NCBI GenBank assembly: GCA_023053685.1
Contig: JALIGW010000005.1
Coordinates: 32,793,480-32,857,479, forward strand
From: Diadophis punctatus similis
Taxonomy: Eukaryota; Chordata; Lepidosauria; Squamata; Dipsadidae
Direction of reading: 5' to 3'
Length of the DNA: 64,000 nucleotides
The first letter of the stretch is position 1, and each line of letters starts with the position of its first letter. Positions 35,155-47,827 of this stretch are shown here, one piece after another. Under the pieces are notes generated by a model. That model was given only the letters and a program-made list of their open reading frames with translations, had not been told where the DNA came from and did not search any database. The translations under genes and the position numbers were made by a program.

Positions 35155-36521
35155 TATTTGTATCTGAGAATAGTCTAGTTGCTTATATAAGTATTGGGGA
35201 AAAGTAATTCCCCATTGTTCTTAAATTACAACTCCCAACATTCCATGACTTTCAGCCATGCTCTCTCAGACTGTTAGGAATTATAATTCACCCTATAATA
35301 CTAACTCTAGGATGGATATTATATACTTATTAACTGGGCAGTAATTTTTAGCTGTTTACTGAGCCCATAAAAATAAGCACCTGCAGTTAATAAAGCAGAA
35401 TCTTCTACCTCAAAAGGTCAAAGTCTAGTATTGTAACAAGTTGGCTGAAGAACGTAAAACAGAAATAAATACTTCCGTGACAGGAATTCCTTGTAGATAA
35501 AAGAAGCTGACATGGAAGAAAATAGCGTAACTGGCAACAGATTCCTCTTCTTACTGGCACTAATTTCATGCCTATCAATGGGCTGGAGAATTCCAAAATC
35601 CTTCTCCTCTGGAACTCTTTGTCCCAACACACCAGGGAGATAAATTAGGTCATATGTTATGCCCCTTTCCCTCCCAGCTCTTGTTAACTGAATACCAACC
35701 ACATGGATCACACCAGCCAATACCAGAAGCATATGCTATTCATTATTTGATGATTAAAATTAGGCCAGATTTCACACAAACAAGAAAAAGAATTAACAAT
35801 TAAAAATAAAAATATGCAAGGATACGTAATGAATGATAATGCTTGTATTAATTGAAAAATTGTAAATACAGATAATTTAAGAAGTTGATTTTTCCCAAAG
35901 TGTTTGGAAGCCAAACAGCAAAGAATCCATGCACATTTTTATAGTTTCAGGTTTAATTAAAACAATACTACTTGAATGTGAAGAAATTAAAGAGACAGTT
36001 GAATGTTAGTAGCATAATATTCTTCCAAAGAATGCAATTAAAACATTGAGGAAGAAAATGCAGGCTGAAACTCATCATTTTATCATTCCAGTTCTGAAAG
36101 TGGCCAACCCTTAAGCATTTAAAAGAAATAGCATGCTTTCTAACTGCCTTTTTCAGCACATTTGGGGGGCAACCTTTATTTTAACTCACCTTTCTCTAAA
36201 CAGAGAGATTAAAGCATTCATTGAATTACATTTTTAAACTGTCCATCTGCCTCACAGAGGGACTCTCCAAAAATTAATGGAATTGATATGTTAGTCAAAT
36301 ATACTACTAATTATCATTAACTGATTAATAGGCTAGTAAGTCACTAATTAATTTATCCAATTTTAGTGAGATTAATAGCTACAGGCTTCTGGAAAATTTC
36401 ACTGCTTAAAACTAAGTTTTGTATTGCTTTGACTGGATGAGGTATAAAGGAAGACATTATTGGATGATAGGTTTGCTGGGAGTGTTTGAGAATGTCATTC
36501 ATATTTTTATGCCAGTGTGCT
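35155..36521. other. AT-rich sequence with one MITE remnant
   Basis: At about 35225-35300 'ACAACTCCCAACATTCC ... GCCATGCTCTCTCAGACTG' looks like eroded arms of a palindromic hAT MITE. Remaining sequence unrecognised. Confidence 0.5.
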
Positions 36522-36612
36522 TTATATCTATATCTATATCTATATCTATCTATCTATCTATCTCTATGTCTCTGTCTCTGTCTCTGTCTCTGTTTCTGTC
36601 TCTGTTTCTGTC

Positions 36613-36670
<58 letters not shown>
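36522..36670. repeat. (TATC)n / (TGTCTC)n array
   Basis: About 150 bp of TATCTA, TCTATC and CTGTCT units, directly adjoining the tail end of the SINE at 36671. Confidence 0.95.
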
Positions 36671-37729
<1,059 letters not shown>

Positions 37730-37903
37730 CAGGGGTCACCAATCTTTCGGACCTCAGGGACCACTAAATTCATACTTTTAAATCCCGCGGACCACTAATA
37801 TAAATTTTTTAAAAAGATAGTATTTAGTGCAATATAAAAAATGCAAATAATTTTTCTGCAGACCACCAAAATTTTCTCATGGATCACTGGTTGGTGACCA
37901 CTG
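37730..37903. mobile_element. 174-bp hAT MITE, short relative of the 30402 element
   Basis: Runs CAGGGGTCACCAATCTTTCG to CACTGGTTGGTGACCACTG with a perfect 8-bp duplication TCTTAGAC (37722-37729, 37904-37911). In inverse orientation its two ends match the ends of 30402-31121 but the centre is only AT-rich sequence, without the coiled-coil fragment. Confidence 0.95.
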
Positions 37904-38063
37904 TCTTAGACTGTTCAAAATGAACACATTTATGAGTTAATGCAATTAAAATCCTCATTGGAAGTCATTTCCAAAAAGTGAAGTTCTTATTATTAGTTAT
38001 AACTTTATTCTATAAAGCTATGGATAAAACTAAATGTAGCAGTGAATATAGAATAGATTAAGG

Positions 38064-38489
38064 CAGTGATGGCGAACCTTTTTTTCCTCGGGTGCCGAAA
38101 TAACACACACGCGCGCGCTATCGCACGCACATGTGTGCCCACACCCATAATTCAAAGCCCCCCACTTACCCCACTCCCCTGCGCATGCGTGCGTGACATC
38201 CCCCACTCCCCCGTTTCCCGACTTCCAGTGGGCCCAGTAGGCCCATTTTTTGCCCTCCCCAGGCTCCAGAGGCTTTCTTGGAGTTTGGGAGGGCAAAAAC
38301 GCTCCCCCCGCCACCCCGGGGGCCCTCCGGAGGCTGAAATCGCCCTCCCAGAGCCTCCGCATGAGCCAAAAATCAGCTGGCAGGCACGCACATGCGCGCT
38401 GGAGCTGAGCTAGGGCAACAGCTCGCGTGCCGGCAGATATGGCTCCGCGTGCCACCTGTGGCACCCGTGCCATAGGTTCGCCATCACTG
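38064..38489. mobile_element. hAT-type element, 426 bp (CAGTGATGGC family)
   Basis: CAGTGATGGCGAACCTTTTT to ATAGGTTCGCCATCACTG with a perfect duplication GATTAAGG (38056-38063, 38490-38497). The interior contains CACGCGCGCGC and a CCC/GGG-rich stretch. Very similar to 52153-52576. Overlapping Gly/Pro-rich frames on both strands are not genes. Confidence 0.96.
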
Positions 38490-38858
38490 GATTAAGGCAT
38501 CAGAATAGAAGCCAGGAAACTACCGTATTTTTCGGAGTATAGGACGCACCTTTTTACTCCCAAAAAGGGGGTCAAAAAGTGGGTGCGTCCTATACACCGA
38601 ATGCAGCCCCCAACCCCCCCCAGCCCCCACCCTTCGGAAGTTTTCCCCGCCGCCCGCCACTGCCTCCGCCACCGCCGCTTGCCCCCCCCCGCTGCTTGCT
38701 CCCGCCGTCCCCGCTGTTGCTTGCCGCCGCCACCACCGCTGCTTGCCCCCGCCACCCATTCCTGAGCTAGCACCTTTCGAGGTGCCACCGCTCCGCTTCG
38801 ATCCCCACCGCTGCCCGCTTGCGAGCGAGCGGGCGTACGAGCAGGCGAGGCATGGCAG

Positions 38859-39137
38859 CAGGCAGGTGTCTTGGAAGCGCCGAGGGCAGCCCTCTCGCTT
38901 AGCCGGCAGCAGCGGGCGCAGCGAGTTCCGTCTTCACGCGCATCCCCGGCGCTTGCTGTGGCGACGCTGTTTTCTCTGAGACCTTTGTCTACTGCTCCTT
39001 CTCCGAGACAAAGGTCTCGGAGAAAACAGCGTCGCCACAGCAAGCGCCGGGGACGCGCGTGGGGACGGAACTCGCTGCGCCCGCTGCTGCCGGCTAAGCG
39101 AGAGGGCTGCCCTCGGCGCTTCCAAAACACCTGCCTG
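38859..39137. repeat. GC-rich inverted repeat, ~130-bp arms
   Basis: Left arm 38859-38990 and right arm 39006-39137 are about 95% complementary around a roughly 15-base loop. Most differences are C/T or G/A, several at CpG positions. Open frames on both strands across it (up to about 140-210 aa) mirror each other and are artefacts of the palindrome. Confidence 0.92.
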
Positions 39138-39410
39138 CCGCCGAGCTTCGCCTGCTTCCTCAGCTGCTCTTCTCTTGGCCGGGAAAACCAGGAGCCGCCG
39201 CTTTCGCAGCAGATCTGCTCAGCTCAAGTTGCAGCCCTTGAACTTCAGGAGGGAACTGGCTGCGAGACCGGGAGGACTTGTGGACTTCAACTCTAGCTAG
39301 CATGACTGGAGGAGGAATTCTGGGAGTTGAAGTCCACAAGTCTTAAAGCTGTCAAGTTTGAAGACCCCTGGGTTAGGGGTGCAAGGGTCTTCAAACTTGG
39401 CAAGACTTTT

Positions 39411-39577
39411 TACAACCATGTACACTTTTTACAAACTTCAAACTTGACAGCTTTAAGACTTGTGGACTTCAACTCCCATTCCTGAGCTAGCATGACTGGA
39501 GAAGGAATTCTGGGAGTTGAAGTCCACAAGTCTTAAAGCTGTCAAGTTTGAAGTTTGTAAAAAGTGTACATGGTTGT
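39411..39577. repeat. Inverted repeat, 66-bp arms
   Basis: Arms 39411-39476 (TACAACCATGTACACTTTTT ... GACTTCAACTCC) and 39512-39577, essentially fully complementary, with a centre containing GAGCTAGCATGACTGGAG. Confidence 0.92.
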
Positions 39578-39925
39578 AAAAAGTATACACGATTGTAAAA
39601 AGTATTCTGCTACACTGGTATTTTATTAAATAATATATTACTACACCATTTGGTTCAGAATACTTTTTTCCTTGTTTTCCTCCTCTAAAATCTAGGTGCG
39701 TCCTATACTCCGGTGCGTCCTATACTCCGAAAAATACGGTAAGTTCTAATCCCATTTAGGCATGAAAATCAGCGGGATGATCTTGTGCCAATCTCTATCT
39801 CTATCTCTCAGCCCACCTGTTGGGAGGAAAATAGGAGGAGGACAATTAGGTATGTTTGCCACCTTGAATTCTATATAAAAACAACAGAACTGGGATATAA
39901 ATAAAATCAATCAATCAAATAAATA

Positions 39926-42900
39926 TGGCTTAAGTGTCAGAATTCAAATCTCACTAGAGGACCTACATGTGAGAGAGTTGGATTCCAATTCCTGCAAGCT
40001 TTAAAGCTAGAACCAAATGCGCCCCACGAACTGAATTCAAAGCTGCTGCTGCATGCTGAATTTTGTGTTATACCACTATCAACCCTTGACTTTGTGACAT
40101 AGCTGCAAAATCTGCACATCCCACTTTGGATCCCTAAGAAACCATACGGGTTTGTTACAATTCATCACTGATTGTATGAAAATGTTTTGTATATGTGAGA
40201 CGTATATATGTTGTACAACATGAATTTCTAAATAACATCAGAGAGCGTGATTTAGAGGTAAAGGCGATCAGTAAGAAGACCCATGATCTAATCTACATCA
40301 ACTGGTTGATGTTGACTCAGTCATTAAGATCAATATATCTATTGTAGGGGAAAATGAAGGGTGCCTTCAGCCATTAAATGAAAGGTGTATAAAAAAATTA
40401 ATGAATAAAAGAAACAAAACCTGGTATATTTAGCACAGCATGTAAAAAATTTCCAAATGTTTAAGAGGAAAGCATCTTTGGGGGAGAAATTTAATAGCAA
40501 AAGTTGTAACTTCTTTTAAAGGGTGGCGCTTCAAGCTAGGTTTTTCCTCCATTGGGAAAAAAAAGAAATAAACGAAATAAAAAGTCTCCCAGCATATTAT
40601 ATAAAACTATTTTATAAGGATTATTTTTTTTCTACATAGCAGCTGAGACAAAAACTCTTTCGATTTGCAAAAGAAAAAATAATGAAACACTAAAATGATT
40701 TTAAAAGACATCTACAACAGTATTTCTATTTCACAAAGTATCCTTCAGAAAACAGAATATTTAAATATCAATTGCCCTAAATTCTCAGTACAGTTAACTT
40801 TGAATTAATTGGTAAAGCTAATTTGCCAAGTATTACCTAGACCTCAGTGTAACATGCAAAAAACCTATAGCAAATTATTAATGCTTTTACTTAAATAAAA
40901 TCACTGTTGCAAAATTTAAAAAAAGCAAAACAGTGAAATTATGTTAACAAATCCTTAGAATATTTCTAAATCCAATTTTCAGATTTGGCCTGGTAAAAAT
41001 TCACCTCCAGAACTCTATGAATTCTCTCTGCATACTGAAAGTAACTAAAGTTGAGAAATGCTTTTGATGAAGAAACGAATATTAAAAATTATAAGACAGT
41101 ACAACTATTCTATTACTCGTAAAAAAAACATTTACTTTCAAATCTTAGTAACATTCAATATATGCTGTATTCAACTTCACTGATCTTCCAAGACAATTTT
41201 TTTTACCTGTTCTAGCTAGAGCAGCTATGGAAGATGTAGACCAAATCTGGATGGCCCCAGTTTGAGAAACCATAAACAATTGAAACAAGAAATACAAAAA
41301 AGAGTTTGTGAAGATGTCCATTCAATCAACCGACCTAGAAGGTCAGACTACTTGGTTAAGATCTACGTCACAGGTATCATATTCTTGCTAACATACTGTG
41401 CTTTTTTTTGCTATATGTTTTCCATATAAATGTTAAATATTTGGCAAATATTTGGTTCTGTGATTCTTCTTTCCAGGATTGCATTCCCCCCCCCCTTACT
41501 AACCATTTACTTGCAGTAATCAGATGTTTCTAAGAATATCGCTTTTTTAATCAATGCCTCTAACCAAACCATACTGGGTTAAAAACACCATGTTCAGGTT
41601 AGTCTAAAAAAGGGAATACAACAAATCAGGGTATTAGGGGCTCTGCTGGAATATTTTGTTCAACTTCTCTAAATAGTATTTGTTTAATTCTAAATGTTTT
41701 CATTTTTAAAACAATTATAAACTGTTTAAAAACTTAATACATGACAGTCATTACTGACCCTGGGGAGGGGGGAACCCCTCTTCATTTGAAAAACAAATAG
41801 TCCAATAAAAATAGTACCTAACATTTGCCCACATCATCCACACACCAGTTTTCCTCCATGTTTTTCCACTCGGTTCATCAACACAGCGCTGCTCTCCGAG
41901 TGGCGTTAGTACATCTTTTTGTCATTTCAGCTTTCCAGAATCATTAGCGTTATGTACTGAAACGGCACAGTGCTCTCCTGCCACTCTGACTCCACGTTCT
42001 TTCAGCCTGCAGAGCATCTCTTTTCCTATGTTGTTTCCTCCTTTGACTAATGTTTGCCAAGACTCATACATCATTCCCAAATTGGCCCAAATGAATTAAA
42101 CACGGCTCTGCTTAACATTACGAGATTTAAATGGATTTTCTCTCTACAGGTCTGCCCTATAATTGGGTTTATCCATCTTGTTGAAGTACAGTTTACACTT
42201 GCTAACATCACGACAATTCAAGCTACATTTTCTGCTCCAGTGGCAGGAGCGAAGGAGATTTGTCATCGGATCATAACAGGTAATTCAAACAACAATTAGT
42301 TTGATGACGGCCCGTATGTCAATGTCTAGCCCTAGTCGGCATTACTCACACCCAGTGTTTCCTAAGATGAATTGTTCCTATGGTTTTTTGCTTTCAATCA
42401 CCAACAATACTTATAACTGCTTTCCGAAACATATTGCCCTCTATATATATGTTAAGGTTGTATCTCCCAGGATTCCGAACCAGCCAAAATCTAGATAAGA
42501 AATTATGGCAATTGCAACACCAACACATTGGAGGGCACCAGGTTGGTGGGGAAAATTATTTCTGTAAACATCCACAGCTGTATTGCCTTAAAAATGACGT
42601 TTTTCAAAAGAAGATTTTAAAAAATGAACCACATAAGGATAACAATAAAAGCATATTCTGCCCTTTTGAAGAGTTACCAAAAGAAACAACCATAAACAAA
42701 CAGTGAATTCTCCAGATGATCTTAAATACGATGCCTGCAAATTAGTGAAACAAATTTGTAGATGGATTTCATTATGGCAGTCATTCAGGAAGAACTTCAA
42801 CAACTACATATTTCTCAGAATAAAAATTTCCATATTTTATGATACCTGCCATTTACTAATTTTGACAATTATAAATATATTTTAAGTTAAAAAGAAATGA

Positions 42901-44262
42901 GACTAAGAATTCATTCTAACCATCCAACTTAACAGTCCTCTTTTACCTAGTATGGTGCTGAGACATTATTTAATTTGAGAGCTAGATCTTTTTTGCCTGT
43001 GTCACTATTTTTTTAAATAGCTTGAGTATTTCACAAAAACAATATCAACCTTAGTCAACCTAATCCATTAAATCTGTCTATATTGTGGGCAGAAGGGCCA
43101 AAGTTCTTATTTTGCTGAACAAGGAAACAATTTGGGTGAATCAGACTTTAAGCGCTATCTATCAAGCTAAGCTACCACACTGAATTTTTGTGAAGACAAA
43201 AATAATGAAATACAAATTCCTTTAAGGTAGGATAGGTTAAAAATGTAATGTCTACATAAATAGAAAGATAGCACTCAAATTATCTATTAATTACTGCATC
43301 TGCTAATTAACAAGAAAATTTAAAAAGACATGGAAAGTCTTAATTCTACTGGCATTGTTCTTCTCTCTTCCTGAGTAAGATTCAGTTTTACTTCTAGTAT
43401 TCACCTAGTAATAATAAATTTGGTTAATAAAATTTGGTTAATAGTGGAGCTGATAACTGAGGCAAAGACCAAAGAACTGGTGAGTAGATTGGTTCTTCAA
43501 AACCTCTTCAAATAAAAAAAGAATGAGAGATCACCCACATATACTCTGGATGGCTGCTTCTCAGAAGGAAATCACAGAGCAGTGGTCTTCCATGCATTTG
43601 AGTGCTAGGAGGCAAAGTGATTAACCATCTTACTCCCAATCTTGATGGAGCTTTTCAAAAGGCACTAAGTTTGCAAGCCTCAATTTCTAATCACTTCCTG
43701 AAATTGTCTCTTAATCACCTTAAAACTATTAAAAATCTTCAAAATGGAAGGACTGGAAACTCACTGGTGTGAGTTTGGTTTCAACTCTAAAGAAAAGAAA
43801 AGAAAATTATAAACTAAAGAATTTTAAAATTTTGAAATAACTTTTATTTAGCAAAAAGCTAAATCAAATTTTGATCTAAGAAAGTTACAAACAGATTAAG
43901 GATCCTGTTAAATTTGTAATATTGCCTTTTACTATAAGATTTTGAAATTAATTATAAAATAAATAGCTGTTCATGGGACCAGATTTATTTTGGCTTAGGT
44001 TATTGTATGCCACTATAAAGATAAACAACTTATGTTTTTAAAAATTGGACACTAGTGGGGACCAAAGATTCTAAGTAGAAGAATACATGTCTACTTTATT
44101 TACAAAATGACACAACATGTCATAATATTGGAAATATTAAAGGAGAAACTTTAAGAATGATTAGTATAATATCAACAGTGTCAGTAATTATGTCTGACCC
44201 TATTGAACACAGTAGATCCCAAAGATATTATTGAAGAAATGACAGATGTCCCTACAATGATA
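39926..44262. other. Long unique AT-rich stretch
   Basis: A heavily eroded SINE may lie at about 40245-40410 ('GATTTAGAGGTAAAGGCG', 'GACTCAGTCATTA'). A C-run occurs at 41487-41497. About 41870-42300 is repeat-free with more balanced composition and TAATT/AATTAG motifs, a candidate conserved non-coding block. The open frames at 42054-42706 have no recognised domain. Confidence 0.5.
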
Positions 44263-44673
44263 GAGGTAGTCTTCAACTTACAACCACAATTGAGACCAGA
44301 ATTTCCCTCACAGGTCATTGCATTTGTAAATCATCATAAGACTGGACCTGATTTTATGATCATTTTACTGCAGACATAAGTAAAGTCACTATGTTTGTAA
44401 GTCAAATTATAGTCCTAAGTCAAACTGTTACAATTGTGAATTCAGTTTAGTCAATGACAGAAACCAGCAAAAATGCTGCAGATCCCAATCATATGAATGC
44501 AGGAGGGTACAATCAGTTATAAATGCAAGCCAGTTGCCAAGCACACAAATTGTGACAACATAACCATTAAAGCAGGACAAAAGTCATAAGTTTGAATTTA
44601 GGTCATAACTTACATTTTGGGAGGATGTTATTAATTGGAACCATCGCTAAGCAAACAATTAAGTCAAGGACTA
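44263..44673. mobile_element. TA-flanked palindrome-ended element (CAGGTAGTCC family), degraded
   Basis: Begins GAGGTAGTCTTCAACTTACA after TA, ends AATTAAGTCAAGGACTAC. The interior shows CATTGCATTTGTAAATCATC and CATAAGTTTGAATTTAGGTC. It abuts the next element at 44674. Relatives at 46188, 54309 and 59131. Confidence 0.7.
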
Positions 44674-45443
44674 CAGTGTTTCCCCAAAAATACAACTTAC
44701 CCCAAAAGTAAGTCCTAGCTTGATTTTTGCACATGCGCCCAATATAAGGCCTACCCCCAAAATAAGCCCTAGTTAAGACCCCGCCCACTCCAGGGTACAT
44801 GGGGTGGGGCGAAGCACACAGGTAAAAATTAAGCTAGGGTGGGGATGGGGAGGGATGGAGCTGCCCTACTTACCAGGCATCAGACACCCCGACACCTGCC
44901 TCACCAGCCCATTTCTTCTGTGGCTGCTTGCCACTGCTGACACACATTGCCCCCGGACTCCGTTTTGCCATCAGATGCCTTCTGGAAAGGCCTCTGCAGC
45001 CAAGAAACGAGGTTCGAATTGACACATGTCACCCCCAGCCTCTGTTTTGGCATCAGAGAACTTTCTGGAAAGCCCTCTGCAGCTGATAACAGAGCTCTGG
45101 ATCAATCTAGAGCTCTTTTATCGGCTGCAGAGGGCTTTCCAGAAGGCTTCTGATAGCAAAACGGAAGCCAGGGGCGCCACGCATGTCAATCCAGAGCCAG
45201 TTTCTCAGCTGCTGAGACCTTTCCGGAAGGCCTCTGATGCCAAAACGGAGGGCAGGGGCAAAGCACGCGAGCGGCAGCAAGTGGCCACAGAAGTGGGCCA
45301 GCAACGGGCTCCTGCCAGGCGGGGCTATCGGTACTGACACCACGAGGTGAGTCAGTAATTACACATTACCTGAAAATAAGATCTGGTGCCTTTTTGGGTG
45401 GCAGAAAAAATATAAGACCAGGTCTTATTTTCAGGGAAACATG
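44674..45443. mobile_element. Non-autonomous element with GC-rich internal inverted repeats
   Basis: Ends are complementary: CAGTGTTTCCCCAAAAATAC on the left and GGTCTTATTTTCAGGGAAAC on the right, with AATAAGCCCTAG and GAAAATAAGATCTGG inside them. Target duplication not established. The interior repeats a roughly 100-bp unit (TTCTGGAAAG..CTCTGCAGC) twice directly on the left and twice in inverse on the right, around a centre near 45100 (CAATCTAGAGCTCT). Confidence 0.72.
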
Positions 45444-46187
45444 AACTAAATGAATGAACTAAAAATTAAGACTATTATAAGTCAAAAGAATATAAATTTG
45501 ATTTATTTGATCAAGGTTAGAATAAGACATTTGTTTTGTAAATTTCTGCCAACTTGTTATGGACTTTTAGCTGACACCACGATTGGAAAGTTGATGTGTT
45601 ATGCATTTGCTTACAGATAAATGATGGGATATGGAAGGAAGAGATACCTATTTGTAACATTATTGGGAGTGAAGAATTACTAAATTTGTTTATACATGTA
45701 ATGAAGGTTCGAAAACACTTTATATATTTCTTTTTTCTCTTTTCTTGCACTTTTTAAATTTCTATTTTATTTTCATTATGGTTAGTTTACATTATTATTT
45801 TTTTATTATTATTATAAAAATGTTTAATAAATATCATATACAAAAAAAGGTTTAGGTTTACAGAGCCTTACATTTGAAAAAATTAGGAGCAAATACTTCT
45901 TGAGCCATATTCAGTCCTGGAAATTTGTGCACCCAGCTTGGAAAACTTAAACTTAAATCTGGGAATACTACTGAATTTATGAAACATAATTCTGTTTTTC
46001 TTGATTGAACAGATTTTACTGTTCAATCATTTAAAATATAAAATATGATTTCAAGCTAATGAATGACAAATTTAAAGTAATGACATTTACAATTGCTGTC
46101 TAAGCTACTCTGATATGAGGATATATCTATTGAAGGTTGTATGATCAATAGGGAAAAATATGAATGCTAAAAAGCATATGATAAGTT
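45444..46187. other. AT-rich sequence, nothing recognised
   Basis: No gene or repeat found. Confidence 0.5.
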
Positions 46188-46657
46188 CAGGTAGTCTTTG
46201 ACTTACAACAGTTCATTTAGAAGCTGTTCAAACTTACAACGGCACTCAAACAAGGGAGTTAGGACTCTTTTTTACACTTATGACTGTTGCAGCATTCCCA
46301 TGGTCACATGATCAAAATTTGGATGCTTGGCAACTGACTCATATTTATGACAGTTGCTGTGTCCCAAAATCATGTGATCTTTTGCCACCTTCTGACAAGC
46401 AAAGTCAGAGGTCTTCAAACTTGGCAACTTTAAGACTTGTGGACTTCAACTCCCAGAATTCTCCAGCCAGCAAAGTCAATGGGGAAGCGAAAGCTAGATT
46501 CACTTAACAACCGGGTTACTAACTTAACCACTGCAATGATTCACTTAACAACTATGGCAAAAAAGGTCATAAAATGGGGCACAATTCACTTAAAAACTCT
46601 TTCACTTAGCAGCAGAAAGTTTGGGCTCAATTGTGGTCATAAGTCGAAGATTACCTA
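46188..46657. mobile_element. Palindrome-ended element (CAGGTAGTCC family) with nested half-MITE
   Basis: CAGGTAGTCTTTGACTTACA to CATAAGTCGAAGATTACCTA. The interior matches 54309 and 59131 (GGTCACATGATCAAAAT, GCTTGGCAACTGACTCATAT, CTTCTGACAAGC). Interrupted by a one-armed MITE at 46406-46468. Confidence 0.85.
46406..46468. mobile_element. One-armed remnant of a palindromic hAT MITE
   Basis: Left arm only (CAGAGGTCTTCAAACTTGGC ... CCAGAATTCTCCAGCC) flanked by AGCAAAGT at 46398-46405 and 46469-46476. The right arm is gone, with the break exactly at the duplicate. Uninterrupted relatives at 54309 and 59131 show the target AAGCAAAGTCAA or similar. Confidence 0.85.
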
Positions 46658-47684
46658 TATGCTAAAGTTAAAAAATGAAATTCTGACCTTCTAAAAGTCA
46701 TGGGATCATTTGCTTTAAATGTAATATGAAATGGTAAGAGAATCCATTTATCAAGGTTTAAGATTTCTAAAATTAGTTAAGTTCCAATGAATCAGAAATT
46801 ATCCTAGTGACCAATGACTACCTCAGCATGTTCCTGCTGATAATCCATGGTTTTTCTGAAAACATTACAATAATCTCCTTGATCTTATCAGTTTTTCTTC
46901 ATTTCTTTCCCACAATCTTGCCACAGTTTTTTCTTGTCAATCATCTCTTTCCTCACATGCGCAAAGTATATTAATTTCTCTTGTTGATCATTCTTTTATT
47001 TTCTTGTTGAACAGTCTTTATTTCAAACCCAAACTGATTGATTTTTCTTGCGATCATGGTACTCTTTTTTTAAAAGCTCTAGCCTTAAAAGATGTCTATT
47101 ACAACTGGAAAATTAATTGCTTAAGGCTATTCTGGTCTTTTTTTTTGTCACAGAAATAAAATTTTACTTCAAGCTTTTCCTTAAATTTGAGATTGCTTCC
47201 CCTTCACAGAATTAATCTTTATTTTATCACCCTATTTTAATATGTGTTTGAGCCATTCCCCAAACTAACATCTCCACTTTTTCTCTTCAACTGCTGAGTT
47301 CACTAAGCAAGCTGCCTGACATTACCTTTGTCTAATTACTATGTAATATTAACTCTAATTTTTCATCTTTATCTTTGAAATGAGTTATAATTCTTCCTTA
47401 AATTTGGTGAGCAAGTTGTAATGCTTAGGAACCACAAATTACTAGTGTTTTAATCTCCAAATTTTATTACAGCCACCACTTCTTTTAATCTTTTCATTCT
47501 TAGAAGTGATGTATGTTAAATAGATCTATGGGTAGTGTGCATTCTTGTCTCACTCCTTTCCCTATTTCAAATCATCCTAATTTGCCAATTCAATTTTTAC
47601 AGTAACCTCCTATTTAGAAGAATATCAAATGTTTGGGCATATTTTAAAGTATTAATATAAATCATATTATGACAAAATCTAGGC
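46658..47684. other. AT-rich sequence, nothing recognised
   Basis: Pyrimidine-rich AT sequence without gene or repeat signature. Confidence 0.5.
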
Positions 47685-47819
47685 CAGAGGTCTTCAAACT
47701 TGGCAACTTTAAGACTTATGGACTTCAATTTCCAGAATTCTCCAGCCAGCTATGCTGGCTGGAGAATTCTGGAAATTAAAGTCCACAAGTCTTAAAGTTG
47801 CCAAGTTTGAAGACCCCTG
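47685..47819. mobile_element. Palindromic hAT-type MITE, 135 bp
   Basis: CAGAGGTCTTCAAACTTGGC to CAAGTTTGAAGACCCCTG, arms meeting at CCAGCCAGCTATGCTGGCTGG, with a perfect duplication ATCTAGGC (47677-47684, 47820-47827). Confidence 0.96.
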
Positions 47820-47827
47820 ATCTAGGC

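Larger units (their letters stand above)
38523..39739. mobile_element. TA-flanked element with large internal hairpins
   Basis: CCGTATTTTTCGGAGTATAG to CTATACTCCGAAAAATACGG, TA on both sides (38521-38522, 39740-39741). Contains a CCGCCGCC-rich segment, a GC-rich hairpin (38859-39137), palindromic GTGGACTTCAACTCC blocks and an AT-rich end shared with 15911 (GGTATTTTATTAAATAATAT). No transposase. Confidence 0.85.
38040..39925 (+). mobile_element. Sauria/ACA-type SINE interrupted twice
   Basis: Head remnant 38040-38063 (GAATAGATTAAGG), a middle piece 38490-38522 (GGCATCAGAATAGAAGCCAG), and the rest 39740-39925 (AGTTCTAATCCCATTTAGGC, ATAGGAGGAGGACAATTAGG, AATCAATCAATCAAATAAAT). A hAT element sits at GATTAAGG and a TA element at the TA in GGAAACTA. 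Removing both restores the SINE order seen at 17972 and 27785. Confidence 0.9.

Noticed and set aside
36522..36670. Regular short repeats considered as a CRISPR array
   Set aside because: Simple tetranucleotide repeats with no unique spacers, in a eukaryotic context.
38492..39130. 212-aa minus-strand open frame
   Set aside because: It covers the GC-rich hairpin and triplet region of a transposon; a mirror-image frame exists on the plus strand because of the palindrome.
42054..42706. Overlapping frames considered as a possible gene near a repeat-free block
   Set aside because: Products show no recognisable domain; the block is better treated as a non-coding candidate.
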